Positions 47,826 through 60,600 of a DNA stretch of 64,000 bases are shown piece by piece. The translations under genes were made by a program, and so were the position numbers. Below the pieces are notes generated by a model, which worked only from the letters and a program-made list of their open reading frames with translations, had not been told where the DNA came from and made no database searches. The first letter of the stretch is position 1. Every line of letters begins with the position of its first letter. The stretch is from NCBI GenBank assembly GCA_001051155.2, contig JYIP02000008.1, positions 620,001 through 684,000 of the forward strand, written 5' to 3'. Origin of the DNA: Chrysoporthe austroafricana (Eukaryota; Ascomycota; Sordariomycetes; Diaporthales; Cryphonectriaceae).

Positions 47826-50800
47826 GTTCCAGCATGAAGCGTCGGACCGCTTCCAGACGCATCGAGGACCAGGCTATGGTTACGAAGACTTTGCTACAGT
47901 TGAGTAGCATTGCTTTGATTCGGCAGGAGATGATCTTGCTCCAGAACGAATCCGGAAATTATGGTGAGGATATGACTTAGAGACAAAAGGCATTAGCCTA
48001 GCAAGGCGACGGAGAGGGGGGCTTACGGAAGCATGGATTTGATACCCATTCGCTGTTGACTTTCGAGGAGGGAAAGGGGACTCATCCACATGTTGACTTC
48101 CGACAAGAACTTATGCATGTCTGCTAGCACCGCTATCGACTTCTTGTCACCTATTCCGAATGTTGCATGTCCAACCCCTTAAACCTCCTTCCATGCGCCG
48201 CGGCTCAGTCAGTCAACGATGCATGTCTTCACATGAGCCGCCTCGCACGGGATGTGAACTATCCTTGCTCATTGGCTTGAGACGTTCGACACCTTGTATC
48301 CTCCTTCAACCCAGGGCGGTCCGCCTTACTACTAATTTCTGCTCAATGGAGAATCTCGCACTGTATGATCCATACTTGGCCTCGCTACGCGATCTCGTGT
48401 CATTACCACCAACGATCGACTCGTCGCATTACCTAGGTATCTAGAGAGCCCAACACGGCCTTCTGGATACCACGCAGGCTACCTACTCATTTGACTTACC
48501 TAGGTGTGCCGGGGTTGCCTTGAGTGTTCACGTGCGTGTAGACGGGCGACCGTATGCCCTTGCGTGGCCATTTTCAGTTTGGAGACTGCGGCGTAGAGGG
48601 TACTTCCAAGACTGCGAGGGAGGGCACAGCCAGTTGGGGCAAGGAAGAAGTAGTGGGAGTGTTTAATCTTGTAAAGCCATGAGGGTGGTCTGCTGGAGTT
48701 GAGGGGGTCGACATGAGATCTGAGGTACTCTCCATCCACGGCGACGTTATTATCATCCTGCTCTCATAGAAATGTCCACTGCCAGAGTTGCTCAGCATCT
48801 CAGTCATCTTGACTGTATGATCAAGGGTAATAGACCCGGGCATGCGTGCTACGTACTGGCCGAAGACGCCCAAAGGGCTGGCGACAGAAGGACCTGACTT
48901 CCGTGCAGAGTGTCATGCGTGCCTACCATAGTAGACCGGTGGTTCATGAGAGGCAGAGTGTCTTGTCCGCGCCCGCCAATACGAGGCGAGGCATGATATG
49001 CCGAGGGAGCCTCGCAACGAATGAGAGCCAGAAAAAGGGTGTAAGATGATTCGCCAATGACCTCCGCCGTTGCATCAGACATGTGTGCTTCACATGTATC
49101 ATCGTGGATACTATGGTACTATACTCCATCAACATGATTCGACACACAAAGAGCGTGGGGGGAAAGCCCGTCGGCGAGCCCAGGAATCGACGTACTTGCA
49201 TCCGGATGACGAACGAGACGCAGCTAGCGAGCGTCTCGTGCCGTCTGGGTAGGTACCGTAGAACCCACGCTCTTAGTAACAGCATTATGTTCTGCCCCTC
49301 CCCAGCGCAGCTGAGCGGGTCCGTACCCCTCGGTGCAGTACATTGTATGTCATCGTACAGCATAGTCTCGACGGTCCACTTCCAAGGCCGCCTAGTTGGA
49401 TCGACACGTCTCCTTTTGGTGGGCCCCGAGATATCATATTCAGTCGCGAGACATTGGGACTGTTGCGGGACCGGGTCGACGTCCCGTCATGCAGGCCACA
49501 CCACACTGGTCTGTTCCGAAACTCAAAAGTCTGAAGCTATCGTATGAGGCTTGCATGTTGATGTAGTAGCCTCCTCTGCGTCGACGCCCCATATCCCAGT
49601 ACCAGGAAACTCCTGCCGGTGGGTGGTAGAGATGCAGGGTTGCTCTCTGGTAAACCGTGGCTCGCGTGCGGCAGGAAATATGGATACCTCTTTTGTGACC
49701 GCGTTTCTGAGTAATACATAGCTGGTACTTTTGTCGGTAATGCGGCAGTGTGCCTAAGGTAAGAACCCAACAGCCGGGGAATCGATTCCTACCGTACCTA
49801 GGTACATGCCAGGAGACGGAAACCGATTCTTCACCTGCGGTAAGGGTACTTGACGGAGATCCTCCTGCCCCGGCAAAGTGTGTTGGGAGTTCGGGGCTAG
49901 GCATGCATCTGACCTTCTGAACATCTGTCCAATGTACCAGTCTTCAGCCCCGGTGGAATCGACGGTAAGCCCGCAAGAGACGAGGCGACACCGAGCATGG
50001 ACAGAGCCCGGAAGCTGCCCTCCTGCTCTCCAAGGCTGTACCAAAGGAACAAGGTTTGAGGTACTGACGTGCGCCTGGCAGATTCTGAGGTGATACCGTA
50101 GGGTTTCAGCCACCAGTATTGGCAGAAAGCCGAGCGTTGCACTGCATACTGATCATTGTCTACCCCCACGATCGATGGCAGCTACAATGCTTACAGTTTG
50201 CAAGGGGAAGCCACGTTGAGACAAGAAAAACGATGTTACGATATGTATTCGCCCGAGGTTGGTGCGAATGGGCGAGTGGCATTGTCGGCGTTTCAGTGCT
50301 TCCGTCGGTGACCCTCCCATGCGCAAACCGTCTGCCTCTGGCCTCCAGTGAGGTTGTATGGTTGACATGCGATCCGATATCAAAGTGATCAGCAATGACG
50401 ATCTCGCTAAGTTTGGTTAAGAAGGCGTTTCGGGCCGGCTGGACGGAAGGGACCTTGAGTTTGAAAGGACAAGTCGGGGATTTTCTCCATCGAGGCGTGC
50501 CGGTGCGCCGCGGCGGTGGTCGGATCTGCGTGGGACCGAGAAGGACAGCCTGGTGTCGGTGTACGCTCCGGTTGTCTCGTCTCGAGGATCTGTGCCGTCT
50601 GAGCCTGCGACCAGGAGACGGCCCAGCATCACGGCTCCATTGGTACGGAGCGATGCATGCTACTGGCTTCGGACCGCCTGCCCGCGAGCGGACGGGGGAC
50701 GTCCCGTTCCTGATCCCACCAAGCCCACGCGACGGACGGAGAACACGACACGTCGCCCGCCGATGAGGAGGAGCATCAACAGAACAGAGACATCTCTTCA

Positions 50801-52200
50801 CGACCCCGGTGGATGGGTCGATAGCACCGGCCGACGCCACGGCCCCCGACCTTGGACTTGCTGAGCTGACGGCTCTCGCCAGGCGACCCGCTTTCTCCAT
50901 GAACCCTCGTCCCCGTCGAGCCAAGGTGTGTGGATACCATCAGATCCGCTCTCGACGGCGCACTGACTGTAGCGTCGCAAGGGGCCGGGGCCCAGGGCCC
51001 AGGGCGCGCCCCCAATCTGCCAGCTGGGATGGCACGGTGCGAGGGATGCCACCGATCTCTGCAGATCTTCGCGCTGGGCGGCGCAGATGGAGCCGAATCC
51101 GCAGCGCTGGATGGAGCCCGCGGGCGATCGTCGCGCACCGGATCGTGGAGTGGGACTTCGCTTGCTCCCTCACGGACAGCTTCCTGACTGCCTGCCAGGG
51201 AGGAGACGGAGCAGTCGTTCCACGGCCAGCGCGCACGGGTCCGTACGTATGCGAAGATCTGGCCCCTCGGCCGCCGATGATCAGACCTATCCCACTGAGG
51301 ACATGCGCTGATCCGGGACAGATGCTGAAGCTCTAGCGGCGGCGGCAGTACCAGCAGCAGCGAGAAGCTGGCGTGCTACTGGGCAGCGGAGCAGGGCCTT
51401 TTGTCGGTCGGAACCACGAGTTCATACTTATCGGTCCATCACCACTCATTACATCATCGTCGTTGAATGGCGGCTGCAAGCCCAGCATGACTCGGTTTGC
51501 TGGAGGACTCGGGTGCGAGCCAAGGGCTACCCCAGAGCAGACGCCAAAAGGTAGCATTGGGATCTCACTATGGTAACATGGTGGCCTTTTCGTCCGGGGA
51601 CTGCAGGGTGCTCCTGGCGAGGGCGAGGCCGCCGAGCACGGCGCCTATCTCTCGAGCTCGGCACGGGTCTCCATGATGAAGTCCGGCTGGAGAGGTGCTG
51701 ATTGCCCAGAACCAGTTCTCGCGCGTGCGAGGGGGCAGCGCCTTAGTGTTAGCTCCTGGACGGGCCCCTTGACGGTGGGTACGAGATCATCATCGCACGA
51801 GGCTGGCAGCCCCCTCTCCCGGCGAACACAGCCCCGCCGCGCCTTGACTGGTGGGACAGGCACGGCGTGACTTTCAGTTCATGTGGTCACCCGAGACGTT
51901 CGAATCCTTCCGGTTGCCCCGGCGCATGTCAGCAGTACGAGAAAGACGGGGACGGCGATGATGGATGATGACGATGGTCGATGATGACGATTGTGAGGGG
52001 AAGGTGCTAGTAGGGCCCTCTGCGTCAGATCTTAGGCGAGCGATCCTGGTGAAGCAGCTCGCGTAGACCAGCCACCGGGCCTGCTGGGTACGTACTAGTC
52101 GAGCCCGCAAGCTTGAGGCATGACGATAGCCGCTCTCTTTGGGATATGATACATAACTTCTCGCGCTCCAACAAGGCAAGTCCGGGTCGAATGGCGCATG

Positions 52201-52237
52201 CACCGCACGGCACCACACGGCACCACACGGCACCACC
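52201..52237. repeat. 10-bp tandem repeat (CACCACACGG)
   Basis: About 3.7 units, the first differing by one base (CACCGCACGG). Confidence 0.85.
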
Positions 52238-53694
52238 ATCTACATACGGCTCGAGGCTGCGTTCAAGTCGACGCAGGTCCATGACAATCAGGTTAAGCGC
52301 GGGAGGACTAATCATGCATAGGTCACCCAGTGTGTGATCGTGTGTGGGGATGGGAGGGCGAGAGGGAGGGGGGGTGCGCCGATCGATCAGTCGAGGCTAG
52401 ACCTGAGCCTCGACGTCGGAGGCATCCCCGGCGGGTACCACAGCACGACATCGTGGAGAAGGTGGGCTCCTCAAAACTCTGACGACCCTCCCTCGTGCCT
52501 GCGGTGCTTCCTGTTGATCACGCCAGGTCGTACGCGATGAGGAGAGTGCCGGACCGTGCAGCTGCGGAGGGCGCTGGATCCTCCCCTCTGCTTCTCGTTG
52601 TGGATATCCATCCGCTCGCCTGGAGGAAGACTTCGGAGGGACATGTCCTAGCCGATCAGGCTACGGCAGATCGTCCAGGGGACCTCTCAGCTGCTCCCCA
52701 ACGTTCCCCGGGAATGCGCAGGTTGATCAATCAAGACCCCCCCATGCCCGCGCAATCTCGAGATCGCCCAGATCTCGCAACGATCCCCCAGCCTCGCCCA
52801 TTATCAGCGTAAGCGCCGGTTGCGACGACCTGCGGGCTCGCACGCAGAGCAGCCGGCTACGCGAAGGCGTATCGACGGAAACCAACTACTGGGAAGAGGA
52901 CACGATGCACAGGAGTCGGCCACCAAGGGTGTTATCAACAAGATACCAAGGGGAAAACGCGTCAACGGGCAGAGACGGGCTTGCTCTGCGAACCTGCTAT
53001 ATCCACCCGGCTCTTCCAGACCATACCTACTATAGCAGTACATTACTATAGTACCACTATACATCAGAAGTACTCTGGTACACACCGCCACCCACCGCCG
53101 CCGCCTCCTCCTCCTCCCCCTCAACATCGCGGGGTGGTTCGTCCCCACACGCACAACGCTTATTTGTGCCGGCGGCGACAAGGACAGTGATGACCCGCCC
53201 TGGTGCTGCTGGGACACGACGACACCACCTCGCCAGACGCCAGAGCTCGTGGCAGCAAGGGCAAAATCCGAAAACGTCCTGCTGTCCCGATAAGACGACC
53301 GCGGACCGCGACCTGCATACACGCATATGCAGAGCTGCCACGGCTGCCGAGCCTACTCGTGGTCTATTTCGGTACTCGAACCACTACGGTGACGGCTTCG
53401 AGAAATCTCTGCCTGCGCACGCTGCATATACATTACATGCTGCATCTGCACGTCCGCAGAGCTTGCCGTGCCGTACTAGACACGCTCATTATTCGAGGGA
53501 TTGCGGCGGTAGACCCTCGAGGCGATGACGGAGAGGACGAGGGGATGAGAGCTTCACAGAACTCCTCCTCGCTTGGCGTGGATGGTGTGCGACGCCGGGG
53601 CCCAGAACAGGGCCCTGCGAACTCGCAGTCTCGCCAATCTGAACATCGGGATTATGCATCTGGATTCCTGGGAATCCACCACCCCCCAACCCCC

Positions 53695-53766
53695 CACACA
53701 CACACGAGCATACGCACACGCACACACGCACACACGCACACACGCACACACATTCACACACACACC
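53695..53766. repeat. (CACACG)n/(CA)n microsatellite
   Basis: About 70 bases of CA repeat with regular G or T interruptions (ACGCACAC units). Confidence 0.88.
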
Positions 53767-55399
53767 AGCTCTTAGACACGACGCAGTTTAGCAGTAACGA
53801 GCTATCCAGCCGTTTCTCGCCCCCACCAGGCAGCTCTGCTCCTCCTGTGCCCAAGCTGCAGCCGCCTGCATGCACACCAGCGGGCTGTCTTGTCTTGGCC
53901 GTGTCCGTGCCAGCTGCCACGGTATGCAGGAGGGGTGCGCGAGGGACTTCTAGATCTGATGCAGGACGGCCGAGCTACTGTGAGACTGCATCCTGCGCAC
54001 AGGTCTGATCTGCACAGCCCACTTTCATATGCCAAACGCCTCCTCCTCAGCAGCGCAGCAATTCCGCCTCCTGCGGGGAAACGTCATAGCAAGCTCTAGA
54101 GACGCAGCCGGGTGCAGGCCCAGGCATTCAACGGCCGCCCGTCGACTGACTGGCCGCGAAGCCGCCTAATTGGCAGCAAGCCGTGCCGTTGCAGGCCCCT
54201 CAGGGAGAAAAAGCTGCCGAGGATGTGGAATCCTTCTCGTCCGGCCTCCCTGCCCACCTGACTAAGAGAAACCACCAGCAGCAGGATACAGGGAGCGGCA
54301 TGAGACCAATTGGACCCCGCAGATCCCTCGAGGGAGATCCGACGACACCGGCGCCCCTGCAGGCCCGGTCCCTGAGGGCGAGAAGGTTGCTCCCGTCTAG
54401 CGCGATCCCTGGTGAGTCGCCAGAGCGAGTGCACGGCCTGCCGGGCCCCAGACCGTGGCCGAAGCACCGGAGCAGGAGGGGGAGACTGGGTTTTGCGGCG
54501 TCCATGTTACTCCGGCACATTAAGCTCGGGCAGTTCATGCGAGACGAGAGTCAATCTCTCGAATTAAAACCTTGTTGACTAACCACCTCCCCCCACACCC
54601 ACACCACACCTCCAACCGAGCTGCCGAGGGCCTGGTCCGCTCTAGGGCGACCGCCTAGTTAGGTATTGAGCGTAGGCCGTCGGATGCAGGTTCGTGAGGA
54701 ACTAGTGGCCCGCCCGTGGTGGGATAGCTGCGACTTGGAGGATTTGTCCCCGGCGAATGGAGGCACACCCTCCCGGCCCTGCTTCCCCAACTTTTTTCCT
54801 GTGGATGTGAACGCGATGTCGTGTGACGGGGGTGGGAACGGTGCACGCCATGGGCTGGCACGGTAGCTGGTGGGCTGCCGTGTAACTCGGCTGGCGTTGA
54901 GCCGCGAGGGTCTGCAGAAGCCCGCGCGTGGTAGTCAGCCCTGTGAGATGTGACACGTCCTCTGGCGAAGACGTCAATTCCAGGATGTTGTCCCGTCCGG
55001 GAAAAAATTTCAAAGGTAGGCTTGGGTGGTGGCTGGTGGGCATCCGCATCAATACGAGGCACACATGACATAGGACGGGATGTCGTCGTTCCCAGGACAT
55101 CCCCAGACGCCGCGAGATGGGCGAATGAGGCGCTCGAGGACGTCTCCCTCCGGATGTCGATATCGGGGGGTGCTCTGGGCGGTGGGGTGAGCTCTGGAAC
55201 TGGCGTGACGCATCAGGTCCGGCCGGGTTATATCAGCACGAATTAAGTCAGAGGGCGTCGGAGGGAAGAATGTTGGTGTAGCATTTTTCATCTCAGAAGT
55301 CTATCTCCTGCCAGCCAAAAGCTTGTATGCCCACGAGGTTACTGTATCTCTATGGCCATCCTGCAGAGGAAAGGACAACGCCGTTTCCAGCACCCTCTC

Positions 55400-55850
55400 G
55401 CTCTCTCTTGGGGGAGGTGCCAATAAGCCAAAACGGGAAAATAAAAATTGTATCCCTTTCCCGGGATTTTGTGCCTGTCCCAGGCGACCGTCCCTAGGTT
55501 TTCCCAGTGAGAACTGAATGGCAGGCCCAAAGTTTTTTGCCGCAAGTCGATGCCGAGTCCGAAGCCCACCACATAAAGGAAATGCCGCCCGTGGAAAGAA
55601 CTTTTGGGTTCCTTGTATGCCGCAAATGATTTTGGCCAGGACAAGGAAAAGCCCCCAGGGAATAATTCAAAAAACCGGAGAAGTGATAGGAGCAGGTGAC
55701 AGCAAGAAGGAAAAGAAGCAAGTAAAACCCGTCGAGAACAAGATTCCATCAAAGACAACACATGTGGCCCCGAACAACCCGGGGCATCCCTGGCTATTCT
55801 CCAAGCCGGGCCCGTAGTCTTGGCCGGAAAGAGTCCTGTTGAACCTCACA
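55400..55850. other. Compositionally distinct segment
   Basis: Unlike its surroundings, this stretch alternates A-runs, T-runs and CCC/GGG clusters (AAAACGGGAAAATAAAAATT, CCCTTTCCCGGGATTTTG) and is open over 99 codons on plus (55518-55817) and 140 codons on minus (55339-55761). Neither frame has a recognised motif. It may be an inserted fragment of foreign or mobile origin. No terminal repeats were seen. Confidence 0.4.
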
Positions 55851-56024
55851 CCCAGACGCCGTAAGCTTGCTCCCTTTGACCGTGAAATCATTAAGTCGTT
55901 CTGACTTCTTCTATGTGGAAGAGCCAAAGAAAAAAAGTTTTCGCGCCCAGTCTGCTGCGCAGCTGAGCTTTGGGCGGTTGGCCGCTGTATCCCAATTGGA
56001 TGTGTGTGTGTGGGCGTGTGTGGC

Positions 56025-57682
56025 TTAGTCGTGCATGACCGGCTTCTCGTAGCGCGACGGCAGAGTCATGCGGCGCTGCGTGATATAGCGTACAAGCTCT
56101 CCCTTCTCCGTAGGGGTGCTCATGCTCATACTTCGCTGCGGGCGCTTGAGACGCGCCTTGTCATGGAGATCACCGTCGGCTCGGCTGCCCCAAGAGGTCT
56201 GTCGGATTGGCTGTCAGTTTTCCAACAGGATTGAAAAGTCCGATGCGTGATTAGTACTCACCATATTAAGCGTAATCAATGCGTAAATCTTAATGAGGCC
56301 ATGGAACCAACCGAAGACGATCGACAGTGGTAAATATACGATGTCGCTCGGGTTGCGCCTGAAGAGACCCCAGAGCTTTACTGTCTTTGTGAAACCGAAC
56401 ACGAAGATGATCTGAGCCCAGATTGCCATCATGCGGTGTGTGGGATCCCAGTCCGCTGTTGCCTTCCATAACGCAAAGATGATGAAGGGATCCATGACGA
56501 ATGCAAGTGATGTGAAGGTCGCGATATGCAACGCATACGTGCACCACGGTTGTTGGCTGTCGAGAGGTTGAATTAGCATGAGGACCATAGCACATTACGT
56601 AGGGGGAAACGTACGTCCACACGTGACGCTCGACGACAAGACTTGTGAAGTTACTCCGCCAATTGCTTCGTGCCCACCGAGAGCATTGGTACAGAAACTT
56701 CACCCCATTTTCCAGGGTTGTCTCGAGCTCACACTCTCGCTCGTACTGGATCCAGGTCTTCCAATTCTGGCTGACGAGCCATCGCGTCACGAAGTTGTCG
56801 TCGTCAGCATTCAGAATGTAGTTCCGCCACCGCTCATTCTTGAAGCCATCCAGGAACTCGCCATTGTTGAGGATTTCCGTCCTGTACGCCCCGGTACGGC
56901 CTGACATGCAAGAAGTGCCACCATCAATGTTGTGTGTGGCAGAAATCTCAAAGTTCCGCCGCTCGATGTAAGCGGCTCCAAGCCAGTTCCAGCACCGCGT
57001 GGCAAGTGAAGCATCCCATTCTCGGCGTACCCTCTGGCATGTTCCTACGCCGCCCATCTTAGGGTCCTCAAAAGGAGCCAAGATCCAGGGCATGAGGGTT
57101 TCTGGCCATGTGACATCATCATCTGCCATGATCGTGATGGCAGTGCGGACTTCTGGCAGTGCAGCGCAGACTTGAAGGCGCTTGTTGGCGATTCCCGTGA
57201 AGAGAACTCGGATCCGAGGGTAGTCCAGCGAATCTGCAAGCTCTTTCAAGGCTTTATGCTTCTCCGCGGTCGTTACTAGAATGAGCTCGTCCGGTTTGCA
57301 GGCTAGAATGCTTTTCAGCGATGGCCGGAGCTCCTCCATGCGGTTATGGATCGTAGGAATCACAACAGTCACATCTTTCGACGTGAACTTTGGCTTATCC
57401 GGGATAGGTTTTGACTTGTAAGTCCAGTGGCTGATGCTGTGGACGACCAATCGGACGTAACGGTGTAACCTAGTCTGTGATCAGCAAAATAACCTCACGA
57501 GTGGCCATGATTACCTGGTCCAACAGGATCGAGACTTACCAGGTAATGGTGAAAATCCACCTCCACATAATGAATGAGTCCCAGTTTGCATAGATGAAGA
57601 GCGCAAAGGCTGTGAACACATCCGTGAAGGAATCCATGATGTCCTCAGGAGGGCCAACTTGCGGGAATGTTAAGTTCGACAT
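56025..57682 (-). CDS. Family 2 glycosyltransferase (Cps1/GT2-type polysaccharide synthase)
   Basis: A 488-residue membrane protein from exons 57540-57682, 56615-57469, 56262-56556 and 56025-56198 (complement), all joins in phase. Starts MSNLTFPQVGPPEDIMDSFT with an N-terminal span (VFTAFALFIYANW). The GT2 core begins DVTVVIPTIHN and has IMADDDVTWPETLMPWI, then ILNADDDNFVTRW (acidic metal/nucleotide-sugar binding motifs) and QCSRWARSNW, the Q-x-x-R-W signature of processive synthases. Hydrophobic spans follow (FTSLAFVMDPFIIFALW, IIFVFGFTKTV), with a short basic tail ending RYEKPVMHD. It matches the fungal hyaluronan-synthase-like family (Cryptococcus Cps1; the GT2 of Zymoseptoria and Fusarium needed for hyphal growth on solid surfaces). 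It probably polymerises and exports a surface glycan at the plasma membrane. Introns are 70, 58 and 63 bp. Confidence 0.93.
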
Positions 57683-60600
57683 CCTGGCGTGTTTTGGTTC
57701 GGCAGCGCCGTAACGTGATTGTTCGCAGTGTACCGTCGGATCGACTGGACAAGATCAGGGCGGATGAATGTGGTTTGGGGGGTTTGTTCCAACCAGGCCT
57801 GGTTGGAGGGGCCGCAGTGTTATCAACTTGCTGTTAAACAGCTTGGTAACATATCAGTCGTGACTTTGCGTCACAATGCCTGGGGACGCTGGAATCCCGG
57901 GTCGCCTTTGTACTATATGGCCGCAGCCGGCTTGCACAGAGCGTTCTAGACTTGCTGATACGACTCCTGGAATTTGACTTCTGTGCTCCGGAGGATGCGG
58001 GTGGAGAGGGTAGTCAGTGGCGGCGGAGTCACTCTGAACATCAAATGCGCAGAGTACGGGAGCCAGGCAGGGGCAAATTGATAGTGTCTCCCTCGCTCGG
58101 GACGTCACAGGTCCAACTGGGTGTCCGTGGCCGTTTCCTTCTTGGTGGCGGGAAAATAGTAGGCGTACAACGAGCGACTTGTATCGAAGAGCTGGGCATC
58201 GAGCACCACTGGAGATTTTTCACGGCAACCGAGGATGGGATGTTATACAGTTGGGCGACGGGAAAGCAAGCGAAACCTTATAACAAGTCCATTGTACAGA
58301 CCGAAAGGCCCCAAGGCGGCGAACATGGGAAAGGAAGAAGGAAACCGATTGTGAAGAACAAACTAGGAGATATGGGAACGATGGGGACTGGAGACATATA
58401 TAGGCAGGGTGGACGGGAGATGGACGACCGAGGAGGCTTTCTGGGGTTTGTTGTGATTTGGGCGGGCGGATACCCTACAAGGAAGATGGTCTGAGTGACT
58501 CCGGCCTTGCAGTGAGGAGAGATGGAATAACAAGGAAGTAATTGGGACAATGTGTTTACGAGGGTTGACAAGCCCACTTCTGGGGCAATGTACGCAGTAC
58601 AATTTGTCGATTGCATGTTGAAACTGCAGATAAAAAAAACAGCGCGGGAATTCGAGTGGAGGGTAGGAGTAGGGATGATGGTAGGGGGCAAGGCAGGCAG
58701 AGTACTACGGTACGTACCAGAGTACAGTGCTGATCTGTTAATGCATGCAACGCATTGCATACCCTACACCCATTCAGGATCTGGAGGCCCTCGTGTGGAC
58801 TGGTGCATTGGCTGTCTCTAGCCTGGGCACACTGGGGTCTTGGCTGAGAGAGAGCCCCAGTTGGAGCCACCGTAAGCCCCCATCCTGTTGGCTGTCATGG
58901 TGAGAGGGGGGTGTCTTTCGGAAAAGTAGCGGCCAGGATACGTCGAGAACTGACAATGGGCCTCTTAGGAGCGTGGAGACCCCGAAGAAGATCCAGCAAG
59001 GATACCTAGTACGCTCTCTCAATCGGGGCGATGGCCAGCTCCCTGCCCTGGCGCTTCCCTGGATCCTTGACAATCCACCATGCCCACCTCGCTCGCTCAG
59101 CGAGATGCGGAGTCGAGTATCCACTTGGAAAGGCCCAGACACTGCATTCTCGGATGATGAGAAGTGCGGGCGTTATGTAGCGTCGCTGCTGAGCACGAAG
59201 CCTCGTGGTTGTGAGTGGTTCCGTTACCCGGCGATGAGCTGTCGACCTACCCCTTGAGCGGGACGATATCCATGGGACCCGAGATGGGTGGCAAGGCTGT
59301 GGTCAGGGGATACGAGAGCCTGCTGATGGACAGTCGGCCGACCCTCTGGCAGAAGACACGCCCCTTGCACTGCGGTGATGTTCTGAAGTCCGGTATGTTA
59401 CAGCTGTCGTGGTGAACCTTCTGAGTCAACATGTGGCAAGCAATCCACCTTCTCGACTTAGTCAAGCCCGACCACGGAAGAATGTACATGCTAATAGAAT
59501 GCGATGTCCAGCCGGCGGTAGTGTCAAAACTGGCTAATCGAAGCGGCAAGGCATGGAAGAAATGCGGTATCACGAGAGGCCTACTAGTGGCATGCCCAAG
59601 AAGACATACAAAAGACCCTCGGAAGTCAAAGACCCTAGGATGCCTCGTTCCCGCTTAAAATGATGTCAGGGTTTGATGCAGCCTCGCAGCTGCATGGTAA
59701 GGTTACAAAATACGTGACCGACGCAGCTTGCCGCAGTCGGGGGCCATGAGGGAAAAGCTCCCCAGGTCGTAGCGGACGGCATTATATGGTACCAGCCATG
59801 CCGAATGCGTTGATAAGAGTCGCAGCACTTGGCGAGACTCCCTCGACAGCGTGGGGTCAACGGCTGTGTCCAAACTTTGCCCGAGGAGGGCAGCCCTGTC
59901 CCTCGGGAAGCAAATGGTCCCAGCTCTTGGTCCCGATGAGAGATCGACGGGACTGGGGAGGTACTCGAGGGGTACATTTGTGGCCGTCCTGGGTCCGGAC
60001 CGTTGTCCTGATGAGTGGTATTGTAAGCGATGGCACCCACTCGGTCTGCTGCTTTGGAAATACGCAGTTCAATACTCCGAGGACCCCAGGCGAATATCGG
60101 TCTTGAAACAGCTTCTCACGAAAGTGCTCCCAATCGTTTGCAGATCAATCGAACCATATTGCAAGCCCGGTAGGTGGTCACCGGCGCATGCACGTACTGC
60201 ACTGCAATAAAATGAAACCGAGTGCGTGGCCTTCCCGATCCTCTGCGACGCGGATGCCATTTCTGTATATGAGACCGGCCGTTGCCCGCCGGTCGGCACT
60301 GCTTCACTTGGGCCGTCGGGGCGGGACGAGACGGGACGCACTCTCGAGCACAGCTAAACGATCTCACTCGTCGTCGAGACGCGAGCCTCGTTGTCCCATG
60401 GGAGATCTGCCGAAGTGCGCCAAACGTGGCAGAGAGCAAATTGACGAGGCTCCAAGAGCATGTGCGCACGGACACGAACGCCAGGATCAGGAAATATGAC
60501 TTGCAGCGGCTGCATAGGCGATATCGAGTGGCAACGACCACGGGCATAGAAATGATGAAGCCTCTAGAACAAAAGTTGTGTTCCTCTCAGTTATCACCTG

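Larger units (their letters stand above)
47826..56024. other. 8.2-kb gene-free region
   Basis: The largest gap in the window. No frame has recognisable motifs. A minus-strand frame at 48574-48873 (with ITLDHTVKMTEMLSNSGSGH) is protein-like but isolated. From 50.2 to 54.6 kb the open frames are Arg/Gly/Pro-rich chance openings on both strands. Simple repeats and a compositionally odd patch near 55.4-55.85 kb are listed separately. Palindromes such as TACCTAGGTA (48430-48439) and GTACCTAGGTAC (49794-49805) are scattered here. Confidence 0.5.

Noticed and set aside
50160..50924. 254-codon minus frame in the 8-kb gap
   Set aside because: Arg-rich throughout with no conserved segments. It overlaps other open frames on both strands.
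57952..58494. 180-codon plus frame upstream of the GT2 gene
   Set aside because: It lies in the presumed GT2 promoter, has no motif, and the opposite strand is also open. Not supported.
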